Shown here piece after piece: positions 16,107 to 27,795 of a stretch of 64,000 nucleotides of DNA. Every line of letters begins with the position of its first letter. Within the stretch, counting starts at the first letter, position 1. The notes below the pieces were generated by a model. The model saw nothing but the letters and a program-made list of their open reading frames with translations. It did not search any database and was not told where the DNA came from. The position numbers and the translations under genes were made by a program. This DNA is from Pseudomonadota bacterium (GTDB lineage: Bacteria; Pseudomonadota; Gammaproteobacteria; Berkiellales; Berkiellaceae): contig JAFECS010000015.1 in NCBI GenBank assembly GCA_018241965.1, positions 443 through 64,442 of the forward strand, given 5' to 3'.

Positions 16107-16805
16107 CTATTTAGAAATCATTTTTCTTTCAATACGTTTTTCAAATTTACCTAAAATTACGCGATTAACGTAAATACCCGGGGTATGAATAAAATTAGGA
16201 TCAAGCTCGCCAGGCTCTACAATTTCTTCTACCTCAGCGACAGTGATTTTACCTGCTGTTGCCATCATTGGGTTAAAATTCATGGCAGTTTTGCGATAGA
16301 TAAGATTGCCAAATTTGTCTGCTTTCCAAGCACGAATCAAAGCAAAATCAGCAGTGAGTGATTCTTCCAAAATGTAGGGTTTATTATGATAGGTTGCCGT
16401 TTGTTTTCCTTCGGCTACCACTGTCATATAGCCGGTGGGTGTATAAAAAGCGGGGATCCCGGCACCACCGGCACGGATTTTTTCTGCCAAAGTGCCTTGT
16501 GGCGTGAGTTTTACTTCCATTTCTCCACTAAGTAGTAGTTTTTCAAAAAGCGCATTTTCACCAACATAGGAAGCTATCATGGTTTTAATTTGCCTTTTTT
16601 CAAGCAGTAACCCTAAACCAAACCCGTCGACACCCGCGTTATTAGAAATACAGGTTAATCCCTTTACGCCCATCTGGCAGACTTTGGCAATTAAACCTTC
16701 AGGTATGCCACACAAACCAAAGCCGCCTACCATCAGCGTCATGTCGTCTTTGATGCCAAGACATGCCTCATCATATGAATTCACTACTTTATTAAAACCT
16801 GTCAC
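16107..16805 (-). CDS. scoA: 3-oxoacid CoA-transferase subunit A (SCOT)
   Basis: The alpha subunit paired with scoB, 11 bp apart. It carries the CoA-transferase segment [13 protein letters not shown] near the start, [12 protein letters not shown] in the middle, and a C-terminal [12 protein letters not shown] region. 232 residues, typical. Translation starts at GTG 16805, with aaggag 8 bases upstream. It follows mvaB, whose product is acetoacetate, so substrate and enzyme are coordinated in one transcript. Confidence 0.95.
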   Translation of the reverse strand: MTGFNKVVNSYDEACLGIKDDMTLMVGGFGLCGIPEGLIAKVCQMGVKGLTCISNNAGVDGFGLGLLLEKRQIKTMIASYVGENALFEKLLLSGEMEVKLTPQGTLAEKIRAGGAGIPAFYTPTGYMTVVAEGKQTATYHNKPYILEESLTADFALIRAWKADKFGNLIYRKTAMNFNPMMATAGKITVAEVEEIVEPGELDPNFIHTPGIYVNRVILGKFEKRIERKMISK

Positions 16806-16815
16806 CCTGTTCTCC

Positions 16816-17715
16816 TTAATTTCTTTTAGCGATGGTTGCTACGGCAACTTTGGAGCGATTTGGTCTATTTAAAAATTGGCAAATATAGCTACCCGCGTCG
16901 ATAAGTTTATCTAAATTAATATCGGTCTTAAGCCCTAAACCATTTAATAAATAGAGTACTTCTTCGGTGGCTACATTTCCAGTAGCCCCTTTAGCATAAG
17001 GGCAACCGCCTAATCCGGCCACAGAGCTGTCGATAGTGCTTGCGCCAAGTTCAAGACACGCTAATATATTGGCCAGCGCTTGCCCATAGGTATCATGAAA
17101 GTGAAGCGCAAGATGTTGTATGGGGATCTCTTTTGCCACCGTACTGAGCATGGATTTGGCCTCAAGCGGGGTGCCAACACCAATGGTATCGCCAAGGGAA
17201 ATTTCATAACAACCGGCTTCATATAATCTTTTGGCAACCTTCACCACGGCGCTGGGTAAAATTTTTCCTTCATAAGGACAGCCCAAAACACAAGAAACAT
17301 AACCACGCACGTTTAATCCTTGCTGACGCGCTAATTGGATAACTTGTGTAAATTCTTGCAAACTTTGTTCAATAGAGCGATTAATATTTTTTTGTGAAAA
17401 AGTTTCACTGGCAGCGGCAAAAACGGCAATATCCTTCGCTTGGCAGCGTAGTGCATTTTCTAAGCCTTGTTTGTTTGGCACCAGTACAGGGTAGCGTACG
17501 TTTGCACTTTTGGGTAAAAGCTGCATAATTTTTTCATGATCAGCCATTTGCGGCACCCATTTGGGGGAGACAAAGCTGGTGGTTTCTATTGTTTTCAAAC
17601 CACTTTGTACCAACCGTTGAATAAATTCAATTTTAATATCGGTGGGCACAATTTCTTTTTCATTTTGTAAGCCATCTCTTGGGCCTACTTCGACGATTTG
17701 AATTAAGGGTTCCAT
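16816..17715 (-). CDS. mvaB: Hydroxymethylglutaryl-CoA lyase
   Basis: The enzyme cleaves HMG-CoA to acetoacetate and acetyl-CoA, the final specific step of leucine degradation. It is a TIM-barrel of the DRE family. The start [14 protein letters not shown] holds the catalytic Arg-Asp, and the C-terminal Cys loop [14 protein letters not shown] is present. I choose ATG 17715, four bases after the mccA stop and preceded by tgagtg, rather than the TTG at 17733 inside mccA. This gives about 299 residues, the family norm. Confidence 0.95.
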   Translation of the reverse strand: MEPLIQIVEVGPRDGLQNEKEIVPTDIKIEFIQRLVQSGLKTIETTSFVSPKWVPQMADHEKIMQLLPKSANVRYPVLVPNKQGLENALRCQAKDIAVFAAASETFSQKNINRSIEQSLQEFTQVIQLARQQGLNVRGYVSCVLGCPYEGKILPSAVVKVAKRLYEAGCYEISLGDTIGVGTPLEAKSMLSTVAKEIPIQHLALHFHDTYGQALANILACLELGASTIDSSVAGLGGCPYAKGATGNVATEEVLYLLNGLGLKTDINLDKLIDAGSYICQFLNRPNRSKVAVATIAKRN

Positions 17716-17719
17716 GTTT

Positions 17720-19714
17720 TCACTCAAAATCAATTAGTTCGCAGCCTTCTTCTACTTGATCGCCAATTTGATAACGAATAGATTTTATCTGGCCATCTTG
17801 TGGGGAAAAGACCGTGTGTTCCATTTTCATTGCCTCTAAGGCCACCAATTTTGCCCCTTTATTGACACTTTGGCCGGCTTTCACCCAAATTTTACTGATA
17901 ATTCCTGGCATGGGAGCAAGTAAAGAGTGCTCAGGATTTAATTTATCGAGTAATTCGTCAATGGAAAATGCTTTGCGCTTAAACTGATAGGCAACGCCTT
18001 CATAAAAGATCTCAATCAGGCGGTTGTCGACATAAAAATTGGCATGCATTTCATGGGTGTTAAAATTAGCATCAATAATTTCATCTTGCATACGAGCCGA
18101 TAGGTTAACTTCCTCATTTGAGGTAAGATGCGTAATGTGAAGAAAGGCATTTGCCATTTTGCTATGTGTTACTTTGAAAGAAACAGCTTCATTCAAATAG
18201 TCAAGTTGAATATCTTCTTCATTGGGTAAATTTAAACGCCAGGCTTTTAGTTGTTTCCACGGGGAGTATGTCTCTTGTTCCAAAAGGCTTTCATCAGAAT
18301 GCGTTAGTGCGATATAACAAGCTAAAGAAAGAATATCAGTGGAGGGTGAACGCGGATGTGGCAGTAAAGTTTCAAGCTTTTCTTCAATATGTTGTGTGTG
18401 GATTTTGCCTGTTTGAAATGCGTTATCATTTAATACATTGCGTAAAAAGGGCAAATTTGTTGTTAACCCGACAAGGTGAAACTGATTAAGTGCTAATTGT
18501 AAACCCAAAATCGTTTGTTTTCGGTTTTCCCCATGCACAATGAGCTTGGCTAACATGGGATCAAAATAAATGCTAATAGCATCGCCTTTTTGGATGCCAC
18601 TATCCAGTCGATAATTAACCCCTTGAGGTAAAAAGATGGCTTTGATGGTTCCTGTTGAAGGTAAAAATTGATGATACGGATCTTCAGCATAAATTCTGGT
18701 TTCAATAGCATGACCAGTTGATTTTATTTGATTTTGTTTAAGTGGCAAAGGTTGACCATCTGCAACCAGTAATTGCCAGTGAACTAAATCTAAACCGGTA
18801 ACCATTTCTGTCACCGGATGTTCAACTTGCAGGCGGGTATTCATCTCCATAAAATAGAACTGTTTTGCGCTGGTATATAAAAACTCAATGGTACCTGCGC
18901 CGCGATAATCAATGGCATTGGCGGCATTGATAGCTGCTTGATAAAGTTGTTGTTTAACCTCATCGGGTATATCCATTGCCGGCGATTCTTCAATGATCTT
19001 TTGATGCCGACGTTGTAAGGAGCAATCACGCTCATATAAATGCAAGGTGTTTCCAAAAGTATCGCGAAAAATTTGCACTTCAATATGACGTGCTTTGGTT
19101 AAATATTTTTCAATAAACAGCGTATCATCGCCAAAGCTCTTTAAGCTTTCTCTTTTTGCTGTTTCAATGGCATCTTTAAGCTCAGAAGCTTGATGAACAA
19201 CACGCATGCCTTTGCCACCGCCGCCTTTGGCAGCTTTGAGCATCACGGGGTATCCAATATCCTTGGCCGCTTGCGTTAAAGTTTTAAGATCTTGTGCTTT
19301 ACCCATATAGCCTGGGACCGTGGGGACGTTGGCGCGCATCATAAGGTCTTTAGCTTCGTCTTTCACTGCCATTTTAGCGATAGCATCAGAACTTGGCCCT
19401 ACAAAGACAAATCCCTGTTGTTCACATTTAAAAGCAAAGTCTGCATTCTCTGACAGGAAACCATAACCAGGGTGAATGGCATCGGCTTGACATTCCTTGG
19501 CTATGTTGAGGATGTTGTCAATATTTAAATAACTTTTTTCAAGCGAGTCTGGCCCGACCCGGTAAGCGCAATCTGCAAGTTTGCAATGCAGTGCGTTTTT
19601 ATCCGAATCGGCATAGATTGCAATGGTTTTTATATTTAATTGTTTTGCCGTTTTGATTATTCGGCAGGCGATTTCACCTCGGTTGGCAATAAGTAGTGTT
19701 TTTATTTTATTCAT
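17720..19714 (-). CDS. mccA: Methylcrotonoyl-CoA carboxylase, biotin-containing alpha subunit
   Basis: It carries biotin carboxylase and biotin carrier functions in one chain of 664 residues. The order is biotin carboxylase (about 4-450, with GYGFLSEN, the glycine-rich [10 protein letters not shown] and [10 protein letters not shown]), a linker domain, and a C-terminal biotinyl domain with the modified Lys about K630 in EAMKMEHT. The start shares a base with the liuC stop. Its position beside mccB, liuC and mvaB identifies the substrate as 3-methylcrotonyl-CoA rather than propionyl- or acetyl-CoA. Confidence 0.93.
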   Translation of the reverse strand: MNKIKTLLIANRGEIACRIIKTAKQLNIKTIAIYADSDKNALHCKLADCAYRVGPDSLEKSYLNIDNILNIAKECQADAIHPGYGFLSENADFAFKCEQQGFVFVGPSSDAIAKMAVKDEAKDLMMRANVPTVPGYMGKAQDLKTLTQAAKDIGYPVMLKAAKGGGGKGMRVVHQASELKDAIETAKRESLKSFGDDTLFIEKYLTKARHIEVQIFRDTFGNTLHLYERDCSLQRRHQKIIEESPAMDIPDEVKQQLYQAAINAANAIDYRGAGTIEFLYTSAKQFYFMEMNTRLQVEHPVTEMVTGLDLVHWQLLVADGQPLPLKQNQIKSTGHAIETRIYAEDPYHQFLPSTGTIKAIFLPQGVNYRLDSGIQKGDAISIYFDPMLAKLIVHGENRKQTILGLQLALNQFHLVGLTTNLPFLRNVLNDNAFQTGKIHTQHIEEKLETLLPHPRSPSTDILSLACYIALTHSDESLLEQETYSPWKQLKAWRLNLPNEEDIQLDYLNEAVSFKVTHSKMANAFLHITHLTSNEEVNLSARMQDEIIDANFNTHEMHANFYVDNRLIEIFYEGVAYQFKRKAFSIDELLDKLNPEHSLLAPMPGIISKIWVKAGQSVNKGAKLVALEAMKMEHTVFSPQDGQIKSIRYQIGDQVEEGCELIDFE

Positions 19715-20505
19715 TAAGCTTTACACCATGTTGGCTTGCGTTTTTCTAAAAATGCGCTTAAACCTTCTTGCCCCTCAGGTGACATTCGCATTTCAACTAA
19801 TTTTTGCACAGTGGTGTTTGCAATCTCGGGGGCAATCGTTAATTTATTCATAAAAGCATTCACCACTTTCAACGCTTGTGGTCCATTGTTCATTAAAGAT
19901 TTAATTAACTCATGGGTTACATTTTCAAGTTCACTTTCTTGAGTTACCCTATAGACTAATCCAAGTTGCAATGCCGTTTGGGCATCAAAAGACTCTGCAC
20001 TTAAAAAATAAGCTCTGGCAAAACGCGGGCCAATTGCGTTGATCACATACGGACTGATAATGGCAGGTATAAGCCCGAGCTTTACTTCAGAAAAACAAAA
20101 AGAAGCATTGGAAGATGCTATAGCGATATTGCAACAGGCAACCAAGCCAACGCCGCCACCATAGGCATTACCTTGCACCATGGCTACAGTGGGTTTGGTG
20201 CAGTAATAAATAGTATGCATGAGTTCATGCAAGGCACCAGCATCACGCAAATTTTCATCAACATTAAATTTTGCCATGCGACGCATCCATTCTAAATCTG
20301 CGCCAGCAGAAAAACTTTTGCCACTGCTTTTGAGCAGGACTATTTTTACAAAGGGGTTTTGCTCCATTTGTTTAAAAGCTTGGGTTAGCGCATGGATCAT
20401 ACTATCATCAAAGGCGTTGTGTTTTGTTGGCCGGTTTAAGGTAATGATACCAACAGCATTTGCCTGAACTTCGCTCAGGACGGCGTCGTTTTCGAGGTTG
20501 CTCAT
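19714..20505 (-). CDS. liuC: Methylglutaconyl-CoA hydratase (enoyl-CoA hydratase family)
   Basis: A crotonase-fold enzyme of 263 residues expected to hydrate 3-methylglutaconyl-CoA to HMG-CoA. Oxyanion-hole segments are visible: [12 protein letters not shown] near residue 67 and [13 protein letters not shown] near 115, followed by [13 protein letters not shown]. It sits between mccB (4-bp overlap) and mccA (1-bp overlap), which makes the leucine-pathway assignment strong. By sequence alone it would only be called an enoyl-CoA hydratase. Confidence 0.9.
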   Translation of the reverse strand: MSNLENDAVLSEVQANAVGIITLNRPTKHNAFDDSMIHALTQAFKQMEQNPFVKIVLLKSSGKSFSAGADLEWMRRMAKFNVDENLRDAGALHELMHTIYYCTKPTVAMVQGNAYGGGVGLVACCNIAIASSNASFCFSEVKLGLIPAIISPYVINAIGPRFARAYFLSAESFDAQTALQLGLVYRVTQESELENVTHELIKSLMNNGPQALKVVNAFMNKLTIAPEIANTTVQKLVEMRMSPEGQEGLSAFLEKRKPTWCKA

Positions 20506-22100
20506 ATTCTAAATACTCCAAAGCGGGTTTCTAGGATAGGTGCATTTAATGATGCTGCCAAACCTAATCCCAGTACATCACGCGTGTCGAGGGGATCAAT
20601 GACACCATCATCCCATAGTCTTGCGCTTGAGTAATAAGGGTGGCCTTGTTCATCGTATTGCGCGGCTATTTTTTGAATAAATTTTTTCTCATCTTGACTG
20701 TCCCAAGCTTGAGCGGCTTTTTGCATTTTTGCTTTTTTCACCTGGGCTAGGACACTGGCGGCTTGCTCTCCGCCCATGACAGAAATTCTAGCATTGGGCC
20801 ACATCCATAAAAACCTAGGATCATAGGCACGGCCGCACATACCATAATTTCCTGCACCAAAGCTTCCGCCTACAATAACGGTTAATTTAGGAACTTGAGC
20901 ACAAGCAACGGCGGTCACCATTTTGGCACCATCTTTGGCAATCCCGCCGGCTTCATATTTCTTGCCCACCATGAAACCATTGATATTTTGTAAAAAAACT
21001 AATGGAATCTTACGTTGACAACATAGCTCAATAAAGTGTGTTCCCTTTTGCGCAGATTCGCTAAATAAAATGCCATTATTAGCCAATATCCCAACCGGGT
21101 AGCCATGAATATGCGCAAAACCACAAATCAAGGTTGTACCATAAAGTGCTTTAAACTCATGAAAACAGGACGCATCGACAATACGTGCAATAATTTCTTT
21201 CATGTCCATGGGAGTTCGTAATGATTCAGGAATAAGTCCGTAAATTTCACGACTATCGTAAAGCGGCGCTTTAGGCGGTTGTAAGGCAATGACATTCCCT
21301 TTTCTTTTGGCTAAGTTTTTGATGCAGTCACGTGCTATCATCAGGGCATGTTCGTCATTTTGCGCATAATGATCAGCAACCCCAGACACGCGGCAGTGAA
21401 CATCTGCTCCGCCTAATTCTTCGGCGCTTACATCTTCACCGGTAGCAGCTTTCACAAGGGGAGGCCCTGCCAAAAAGATGGTTGCCTGCTCTTTAACCAT
21501 GATGCTTTCATCACTCATCGCAGGCACATAAGCGCCTCCAGCAGTGCATGAACCCATGACTACCGCAATTTGTGGGATCCCTAAACTTGACATAATAGCT
21601 TGGTTAAAAAATATCCGTCCAAAATCATCTTTATCAGGAAACACTTCATCTTGGTGAGGTAGGTTAGCACCACCAGAATCGACTAAATATATGCAGGGCA
21701 AATGATTTTCTTGTGCAATGGTTTGCGCTCTTAAGTGCTTTTTCACAGTGATAGGGTAATAAGTGCCACCTTTTACGGTTGCATCATTGACGATTAACAT
21801 GCACTCAATGCCATGGATGCGACCAATGCCGGTGATAATACCCCCACAAGGGATATCTTCATCGTAAAGTTTATAACCGGCCAAGGCACTTAATTCTAAA
21901 AAAGGTGAACCCTGATCGAGTAATTTATTTATTCGTTCACGTGGTAATAACTTCCCGCGTGAACGATGGAGATCCTGAGTTGCTTGTCCGCCACCTTGCG
22001 CAAGGGTTTGGGTCAGTTGTTTTAAATTATTGACTTGCTGCAAAATATTTTCAGCATTTTTGGCAAACTCAGGTGTCTTAGTGTTGAGATTGCTTTTCAT
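20502..22100 (-). CDS. mccB: Methylcrotonoyl-CoA carboxylase, carboxyltransferase beta subunit
   Basis: It transfers the carboxyl group from biotin to 3-methylcrotonyl-CoA. It has 532 residues with the two crotonase-like carboxyltransferase halves. The N-terminal half holds [26 protein letters not shown] and the [15 protein letters not shown] stretch. The C-terminal half has [31 protein letters not shown] and MGGEQAA. These match MCC beta rather than PCC beta. It overlaps liuC by 4 bp and follows the thiolase by 4 bp. Confidence 0.94.
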   Translation of the reverse strand: MKSNLNTKTPEFAKNAENILQQVNNLKQLTQTLAQGGGQATQDLHRSRGKLLPRERINKLLDQGSPFLELSALAGYKLYDEDIPCGGIITGIGRIHGIECMLIVNDATVKGGTYYPITVKKHLRAQTIAQENHLPCIYLVDSGGANLPHQDEVFPDKDDFGRIFFNQAIMSSLGIPQIAVVMGSCTAGGAYVPAMSDESIMVKEQATIFLAGPPLVKAATGEDVSAEELGGADVHCRVSGVADHYAQNDEHALMIARDCIKNLAKRKGNVIALQPPKAPLYDSREIYGLIPESLRTPMDMKEIIARIVDASCFHEFKALYGTTLICGFAHIHGYPVGILANNGILFSESAQKGTHFIELCCQRKIPLVFLQNINGFMVGKKYEAGGIAKDGAKMVTAVACAQVPKLTVIVGGSFGAGNYGMCGRAYDPRFLWMWPNARISVMGGEQAASVLAQVKKAKMQKAAQAWDSQDEKKFIQKIAAQYDEQGHPYYSSARLWDDGVIDPLDTRDVLGLGLAASLNAPILETRFGVFRI

Positions 22101-22104
22101 GATG

Positions 22105-23292
22105 TTATCCTTTTATCTCAATTGCCATGGCAGTTGCTTCACCGCCTCCTATACACAAGGCAGCAACGCCACGTTTTAATCCACGTTGTTTTAGGGCATA
22201 AATCAAGGTAGTAACAATTCTTGCACCACTGGCACCAATGGGGTGGCCTAAGGCACAAGCCCCACCATTTACATTGATTTTTTCACTGGGGATATTCAAT
22301 TCTTTCATGGCTGCCATAGGAACAACTGCAAAAGCTTCATTGACTTCGAATAAGTCAACCTCAGTCACTTTCCAATTTACTTTGTCCAGTACTTTTTGAA
22401 TGGCTTGGATAGGCGCTGTCGTAAACCAACTGGGTGCTTGAGCGTGCGTTGCATAACCGACAATGGTGGCAAGCGGTGTGATTTGCCTTTTTTGTGCTTC
22501 ACTTTCAAGCATCAATAAATGGGTTGCTGCGCCATCAGAAATGCCGCTTGCATTGGCGGCGGTTACCGTGCCATTTTCTTTAAACGCGGGTTTTAATTTG
22601 GGGATTTTATCTGGTTGTGCATTTAAAGGGAGTTCGTCGTTGATAATTTCAACTTTACCAGTTTTACTTTCAATGCTCACGAGTGCTATTTCATTGTAAA
22701 ATGTTTTATGATCAATAGCTTCTTTAGCACGTTTTAGTGAGAGCAGTGCAAAGTCATCTTGTGCTTGCCGTGAAAATTGATATTTGTCTGCGCACAGTTC
22801 AGCAAACACGCCCATGAGTTTGCCTTTATCATAAGCATCCTCAAGGCCATCTAAAAACATATGATCATATAAGGTGCCATGGCCCATGCGATAACCTGCG
22901 CGTGCTTTACTCAAAAGATAAGGCGCATTGGTCATGCTTTCCATGCCACCGGCAAGTATTACTTTTTGTTGCTGGGTCAATAAAGTATCGCACGCTAACA
23001 TCATGGCCTTCATGCCAGAGCCACACATTTTGTTTATCGTCGTGCAAGGCGTTGCCTCTGAAAGCCCACTCATCAGTGCAGCTTGTCTTGCCGGTGCTTG
23101 GCCTATACCAGCACTTAACACACAGCCCATAATGACTTCATCAATTTCATTTACCCCAAGAGAAACTTCTTTTAGCGTAGCTCTGATAGCATAGCTTGCC
23201 AGTTGAGGCGCGCTTAAGGAGGCAAAACAGCCTTGTAATTGACCAATTGGGGTTCTTTTAGTGGCGACAATAACAACCTTGTTTTCGCTCAC
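22105..23292 (-). CDS. Acetyl-CoA C-acetyltransferase (thiolase)
   Basis: A 395-residue thiolase II that splits acetoacetyl-CoA into two acetyl-CoA, or runs in reverse. The nucleophile Cys is in [13 protein letters not shown] (about residue 90). The second active-site block [17 protein letters not shown] and the C-terminal CIGGGEA loop are intact. It is the second gene of the ivd-led operon and uses the acetoacetyl-CoA formed by ScoAB, so the operon is self-contained from isovaleryl-CoA to acetyl-CoA. It could also act on 2-methylacetoacetyl-CoA from isoleucine. Confidence 0.93.
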   Translation of the reverse strand: MSENKVVIVATKRTPIGQLQGCFASLSAPQLASYAIRATLKEVSLGVNEIDEVIMGCVLSAGIGQAPARQAALMSGLSEATPCTTINKMCGSGMKAMMLACDTLLTQQQKVILAGGMESMTNAPYLLSKARAGYRMGHGTLYDHMFLDGLEDAYDKGKLMGVFAELCADKYQFSRQAQDDFALLSLKRAKEAIDHKTFYNEIALVSIESKTGKVEIINDELPLNAQPDKIPKLKPAFKENGTVTAANASGISDGAATHLLMLESEAQKRQITPLATIVGYATHAQAPSWFTTAPIQAIQKVLDKVNWKVTEVDLFEVNEAFAVVPMAAMKELNIPSEKINVNGGACALGHPIGASGARIVTTLIYALKQRGLKRGVAALCIGGGEATAMAIEIKG

Positions 23293-23301
23293 GCGCTATC
23301 C

Positions 23302-24453
23302 TTATTTTGATTCTTCAAATAATTCACGACCAATTAACATGCGCCGTATTTCAGAGGTGCCTGCGCCAATTTCATATAATTTAGCATCGCGTAAAAAGCG
23401 CCCGGTGGGATATTCATTAATATAACCATTTCCGCCTAAGCATTGTATCGCTTGTAAAGCCATTTGGGTGCCATGTTCAGAGGTGTATAATATGGCCGCG
23501 GCGGCATCTTTGTTAGCTAAAGTTTTTGTTGCATCAGCGGCTTGAGCGAGCGAGTAAACAAAAGCACGGCTGGCATTCAGTGTGGTGTACATATCGGCAA
23601 TTTTGCCTTGAATAAATTGAAATTCGCCAATGGCTTTGCCAAATTGCTTGCGTTCATGCACATAAGGCACCACCACATCAAGACAAGCTTGCATGATCCC
23701 CAGGGGGCCTGCAGCTAAAATTAGGCGCTCATAATTTAAGCCACTCATTAATACTGCTGCGCCTTCATTGCGCTTTCCAAGTATATTTTCTTTAGGAACG
23801 ATGCAATTTTCAAAGACAAGTTCGCAAGTATTAGAGCCGCGCATACCCAGTTTGTCGAGTTTTTGTGCAGTTTTAAAGCCAGGAAAAGTTTTTTCAATAA
23901 TGAAGGCCGTGATCCCTTTGGAGCCTTTATCTTTTTCGGTACGCGCATACACAACGATAATATCCGCATCAGGCCCATTGGTTATCCACATTTTGCTGCC
24001 ATTGAGTACATACTTATCATTTTGCTCAAGAGCACTTAAAGATAAACTCATTACATCAGAGCCGCTGCCCGTTTCACTCATGGCAAGGGCGCCCACATGT
24101 TCACCTGAAATCAGTTTAGGTAGATAACGTTGCTTTTGTTCTGGTGTACCATTACGGTGGATTTGATTAACACAAAGATTAGAATGGGCACCATAACTTA
24201 ATCCCACGGAGCCAGATGCACGACTGATTTCCTCCATGGCAATGACATGTTCTAAGTAACCAAGCTCGGCACCACCATATTGTTCGTTAACGGTGATCCC
24301 TAATAACCCAAGATCGCCCATTTTTCGCCAGAGCGCATTAGGAAATTGGTTAGTTTCATCTATTTTGTGGGCAATGGGAGCGATTTCTTTTTGGGCAAAT
24401 TGCGATACGGTATTACGGATAAGTATGGCAGTGTCATTGATCAACGGGAACAT
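23302..24453 (-). CDS. ivd: Isovaleryl-CoA dehydrogenase
   Basis: An FAD acyl-CoA dehydrogenase that oxidises isovaleryl-CoA to 3-methylcrotonyl-CoA. The protein (about 383 residues from ATG 24453, with acagga upstream) shows [28 protein letters not shown], and the C-terminal [18 protein letters not shown]. The [15 protein letters not shown] segment is where IVD carries its catalytic Glu on helix G, consistent with IVD rather than straight-chain enzymes. It heads the eight-gene operon down to scoB and is divergent from an SDR gene across about 70 bp. Confidence 0.92.
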   Translation of the reverse strand: MFPLINDTAILIRNTVSQFAQKEIAPIAHKIDETNQFPNALWRKMGDLGLLGITVNEQYGGAELGYLEHVIAMEEISRASGSVGLSYGAHSNLCVNQIHRNGTPEQKQRYLPKLISGEHVGALAMSETGSGSDVMSLSLSALEQNDKYVLNGSKMWITNGPDADIIVVYARTEKDKGSKGITAFIIEKTFPGFKTAQKLDKLGMRGSNTCELVFENCIVPKENILGKRNEGAAVLMSGLNYERLILAAGPLGIMQACLDVVVPYVHERKQFGKAIGEFQFIQGKIADMYTTLNASRAFVYSLAQAADATKTLANKDAAAAILYTSEHGTQMALQAIQCLGGNGYINEYPTGRFLRDAKLYEIGAGTSEIRRMLIGRELFEESK

Positions 24454-24526
24454 AGACGTTTTCCTGTGAACCATCCTATTATTGGTATCAACATACTACT
24501 AAATAGAGCTTAAGAAAGGAACGAAG

Positions 24527-25285
24527 ATGAAAATACGCGACAATATTGCAGTAGTAGCAGGGGGTGGTTCAGGCATGGGTGCCGCAGTATGTAGGTATCT
24601 AGCTGAAGAAGGTGCAAAGATTATTGTGATTGATAAATCTGAAAATGCTGCAACGCACATAGCAGAAGAAACGCATGGACTTGCCATAGCTTGTGACATA
24701 ACAAAAAGTGAAGCGCTTGAAAAAGCGTTTGATAAAATTGCCAAAGCCCATGTTCGTCCCATTAGTATTGCGATTAATTGCGCAGGCATAGCGCCTGCCA
24801 AAAGAATGGTTGGGAAAGAAGGCCCCATGCCTTTATCTTTTTTTGAAGAAGTGATCAATGTAAATTTAATTGGCACTTTTAATGTAATGCGTTTGGCTGC
24901 AAGCACGATGATGAAATCTGAAATAACCCAAGAAGGTGAACGCGGTGTTATTATCAATACCGCTTCTATTGCTGCTTTTGAAGGGCAAATTGGCCAAACA
25001 GCCTATAGCGCCTCTAAAGCAGGCATTATTGGCATGATGCTGCCAGCAGCAAGAGAATTAGCCAAATTTGGCATAAGAGTGATGACCGTCGCGCCCGGAT
25101 TGGTGAACACGCCGATGTTGCAAGGTATGCCTGAAGAAATAAAAGCATCACTTGCTGCGCAAAGTTTATTTCCCAAAAGATTTGCTGAACCTGAAGAATT
25201 CGCTGCACTGGTGGGGCAAATTATCACCAATCCCATGCTGAATGCAGAAGTCATCCGCTTGGATGGTGGTATGCGGATGATTTAA
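24527..25285 (+). CDS. SDR dehydrogenase, 3-hydroxyacyl-CoA dehydrogenase type II-like
   Basis: A classical short-chain dehydrogenase of 252 residues. The cofactor loop is GGGSGMG (12-18), an acidic D36-type residue (VIDKSE) suggests NAD, and the catalytic YSASK stands near 158. The segments NCAGIAPAKRM, GVIINTASIAAFEGQIGQ and FPKRFAEPEEFA match the HSD17B10/type II 3-hydroxyacyl-CoA dehydrogenase group. That group oxidises 3-hydroxy-2-methylbutyryl-CoA in isoleucine breakdown. It is divergent from ivd and ends in a strong terminator. A role with the branched-chain genes is therefore likely. Confidence 0.85.
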   Translation: MKIRDNIAVVAGGGSGMGAAVCRYLAEEGAKIIVIDKSENAATHIAEETHGLAIACDITKSEALEKAFDKIAKAHVRPISIAINCAGIAPAKRMVGKEGPMPLSFFEEVINVNLIGTFNVMRLAASTMMKSEITQEGERGVIINTASIAAFEGQIGQTAYSASKAGIIGMMLPAARELAKFGIRVMTVAPGLVNTPMLQGMPEEIKASLAAQSLFPKRFAEPEEFAALVGQIITNPMLNAEVIRLDGGMRMI

Positions 25286-25296
25286 AAAGGTCATTG

Positions 25297-25331
25297 AGCA
25301 AAACGAGCCACAGAGGCTCGTTTTGCTTTTC
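25297..25331. terminator. Strong rho-independent terminator, usable both ways
   Basis: A perfect 13-bp stem, agcaaaacgagcc (25297-25309) and ggctcgttttgct (25315-25327), has a 5-base loop and is followed by tttctt. An A-rich stretch on the other side is weaker. It separates the SDR gene from the convergent coiled-coil gene ending at 25332. Confidence 0.92.
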
Positions 25332-26423
25332 TTATCCTACTTTCATCTGAGATATTTTTGCTGTCACTTCATCTAATCTCAAATCATCTTGTTCCATTTC
25401 TTCTTTGGCCCAATAAGAACCTTTTTGACCAACAAGATAGCCTTGTTGTACACCTGATTTTAAGTGCATATCAAGAAGATAATAGAGATCATTTACATGG
25501 TCTAATCTTCTTTCAGGATAAGGGGCAACTTTTTCCATGACTTCGGTAGGTTTGAAGCCTTGATGATAATGATAATGGGTTTCAATCCTGCGAGGAAACA
25601 TTTTATTCCATTCCTTGCCATTCTCAGTGAGTGAAAGGATCCCGCATTCTCGCATATCTACTTTATGCCTCTGTGCAAGTTCAAAAGGTTGTTTGGCAAG
25701 TGTTAGATTTTGTGCGCGCGCTTTTTGGGTTAGCGCTAAGCTCGCAGCGTTGGCTTCTTTTTGATCTACCGCTTTGTGCATGGTATCAAGCCACTCTTCT
25801 AAAGCATTTATCATTTTAAGACCATCTTTACCATAATGAGCATACAACTCTTGCAGGTGTTTAAGCCGATCTCCTTGTAATTGAATGCTGATGAATTCAA
25901 TTTCCGATTGGGTTACCGCTTCCGCTTTTTTCAAGCTGACTAATTCATGCATTAATGGTTCTAGCAACTGAGAGGGTCCTATTTGGATTTTGCTCTTTAG
26001 AAATGAAATGAAAGAATGCTTAAACAAAGCAGTCATTGGTGGCAGGATTATTTTCTCAGAAGCAGGTTCATCCTTTTTCATTAATTCAGTAAACAAATCT
26101 GAAAGGGTATTTTGAACACTCTTAAAATTAATGCTGCCAGAAATATTCTTGAGTATGATTTTTAAAAATTTTTTCACATTTTTTTGTTTTTGTGAAAAAT
26201 CATCTTCAAGCATTTGGTGACGTAAAAGTTGCGCCGACATTTCTTTTTCTTTTTCTTGGAGCGCTCTTTTGTCTTCTTTGCTAAGTTCTTTTTCGCCATG
26301 AAAAGTTAATTGCGCTTGTAGTGCTTCTAAGGCATGAAGTTGATTTGCTTGCGCATCAAATGCTCTTAAGGCTTTTTTGACCTTCTTTTTAGCGTATTCG
26401 TAAAAATTTATTGAAGTGGGCAT
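25332..26423 (-). CDS. Unrecognised helical, coiled-coil-rich protein
   Basis: About 363 residues, mostly charged helices, with no signal peptide or membrane segment. Coiled coil is likely at about 20-90 and again near 165-260. The C-terminal part carries a His/Tyr-rich stretch (RRIETHYHYHQGF). I recognise no family. The start is placed at ATG 26423, where aaggtg stands upstream; upstream in-frame ATGs at 26441 and 26489 lack such a site. It stands alone between catabolic genes, unrelated to them by content. A secreted effector is possible in a Legionella-like host-associated bacterium but is not shown. Confidence 0.6.
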   Translation of the reverse strand: MPTSINFYEYAKKKVKKALRAFDAQANQLHALEALQAQLTFHGEKELSKEDKRALQEKEKEMSAQLLRHQMLEDDFSQKQKNVKKFLKIILKNISGSINFKSVQNTLSDLFTELMKKDEPASEKIILPPMTALFKHSFISFLKSKIQIGPSQLLEPLMHELVSLKKAEAVTQSEIEFISIQLQGDRLKHLQELYAHYGKDGLKMINALEEWLDTMHKAVDQKEANAASLALTQKARAQNLTLAKQPFELAQRHKVDMRECGILSLTENGKEWNKMFPRRIETHYHYHQGFKPTEVMEKVAPYPERRLDHVNDLYYLLDMHLKSGVQQGYLVGQKGSYWAKEEMEQDDLRLDEVTAKISQMKVG

Positions 26424-26522
26424 AGGACACCTTGCAGACATAGTATTATTAGTGTCATAAATAATACCATTATAGTTAGTAACCTGCAAAAATACGGGCC
26501 GCTTTTAAATTGTTAACTGACT

Positions 26523-27653
26523 TTATTTTGTTAATTCTCGCCCAATAATCAGACGCTGTATATCGCTGGTGCCCTCATAAATACTTGCGACGCGCACATC
26601 TCTATAGATTTGCTCTAAAGGAAAATCTTGCAAATACCCATAACCACCAAATATCGAAATGGCATCACGACATACTCTTTCTGCCATTTCGCTGGCAAAA
26701 AGTTTCGCCATCGAAGCTTCTTGTAAACAAGGCAGATGATTATCGCGCAACGTAGCCGCATGGTATAAAAGTTGTTTTGCCGCACTTAATTGGGTTGCCA
26801 TATCTGCTAATCTAAAACTTACTGCTTCATGTTCACATAATAATTTATCAAAGGCTTTTCTTTCTTTTGCATAATTAAGGCTTAAATCTAATGCTTCTTG
26901 CGCCATGCCAATAGATTGTGCCGCCACCCCTAGGCGACCACTTTCTAAATTACTTAAAGCAATTTTGTAGCCCATTCCTAATTGTCCCAATAAATTTTCC
27001 TGTGGTATAACCAGATCTTCAAACACAACTTGGGCAATTTCGCTGGCATGCTGGCCCATTTTGTTTTCACATTTTGCCACCTTGTACCCTTTGGTATCGG
27101 TAGGAACAATAAAAGCACTGATCCCTTGTTTTTTGTCTGCTGAAGTTCTGGCAAAAACAATGGCGATGTCAGCGTTTTTCCCTGAAGTAACAAATTGCTT
27201 TACGCCATTTAATATAAATTCATTGCCTTTTTGGGTTGCTTTTGTTTGTATATTAGACGCATCAGAGCCCGCTTGGGGTTCGCTTAAACAAAAGCACCCT
27301 AATTTTTCACCTTTGGCCATGGGAACTAAATATTTTGTTTTTTGCTTATCTGTTCCAAAAAGTAAAATAGGCAGGTTGGCAACACTATTATGTACACTCA
27401 CAATGGTTGATAAAGCCCCATCTGCTTTGGCAATTTCTTCAATGACCAAAACATAAGATAAGTACGATAGTTGTGTGCCACCTAAGGACGGTGGAATAAG
27501 CATTCCCATAAAACCAGCGAGGCTTAATGCTTGGATTGCGCTTGTAGGGAAAGTTTTATTTTGTGCCCATGATTTGGCAAACGGACGAATTTCTTTGGTC
27601 GCAAGCAAGCGGGCATTTTCTTGAATTAAACGTTGCTCTTCTGTTAGAAGCAT
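26523..27653 (-). CDS. Acyl-CoA dehydrogenase, short/branched-chain type
   Basis: An FAD enzyme of about 376 residues. It has FCLSEPQAGSDASNI, QFVTSGKNADIAIVFA, the GSL-type helix LESGRLGVAAQSIGMAQ, the catalytic-Glu region YRDVRVASIYEGTSD (Glu before GTSD) and LIIGREL at the end. The C-terminal Glu places it with butyryl-, isobutyryl- and 2-methylbutyryl-CoA dehydrogenases rather than with IVD. Start ATG 27653 is preceded by aagg at 9 bases. Beside leucine genes and a 2-oxoacid dehydrogenase, a role in valine or isoleucine breakdown is the best guess. Confidence 0.88.
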   Translation of the reverse strand: MLLTEEQRLIQENARLLATKEIRPFAKSWAQNKTFPTSAIQALSLAGFMGMLIPPSLGGTQLSYLSYVLVIEEIAKADGALSTIVSVHNSVANLPILLFGTDKQKTKYLVPMAKGEKLGCFCLSEPQAGSDASNIQTKATQKGNEFILNGVKQFVTSGKNADIAIVFARTSADKKQGISAFIVPTDTKGYKVAKCENKMGQHASEIAQVVFEDLVIPQENLLGQLGMGYKIALSNLESGRLGVAAQSIGMAQEALDLSLNYAKERKAFDKLLCEHEAVSFRLADMATQLSAAKQLLYHAATLRDNHLPCLQEASMAKLFASEMAERVCRDAISIFGGYGYLQDFPLEQIYRDVRVASIYEGTSDIQRLIIGRELTK

Positions 27654-27795
27654 AAATAACATCCTTGTGTTTAGCCCTATATTTTGTACAAATTATCAGA
27701 AATTGGATTACTGATCTGCTTAAAGGTTACGCGAAGGTGCTGGGGCTGATAGAATGCGGCAAGCCTACGGCAACATCCTTCAGAAAGGAGACTAA

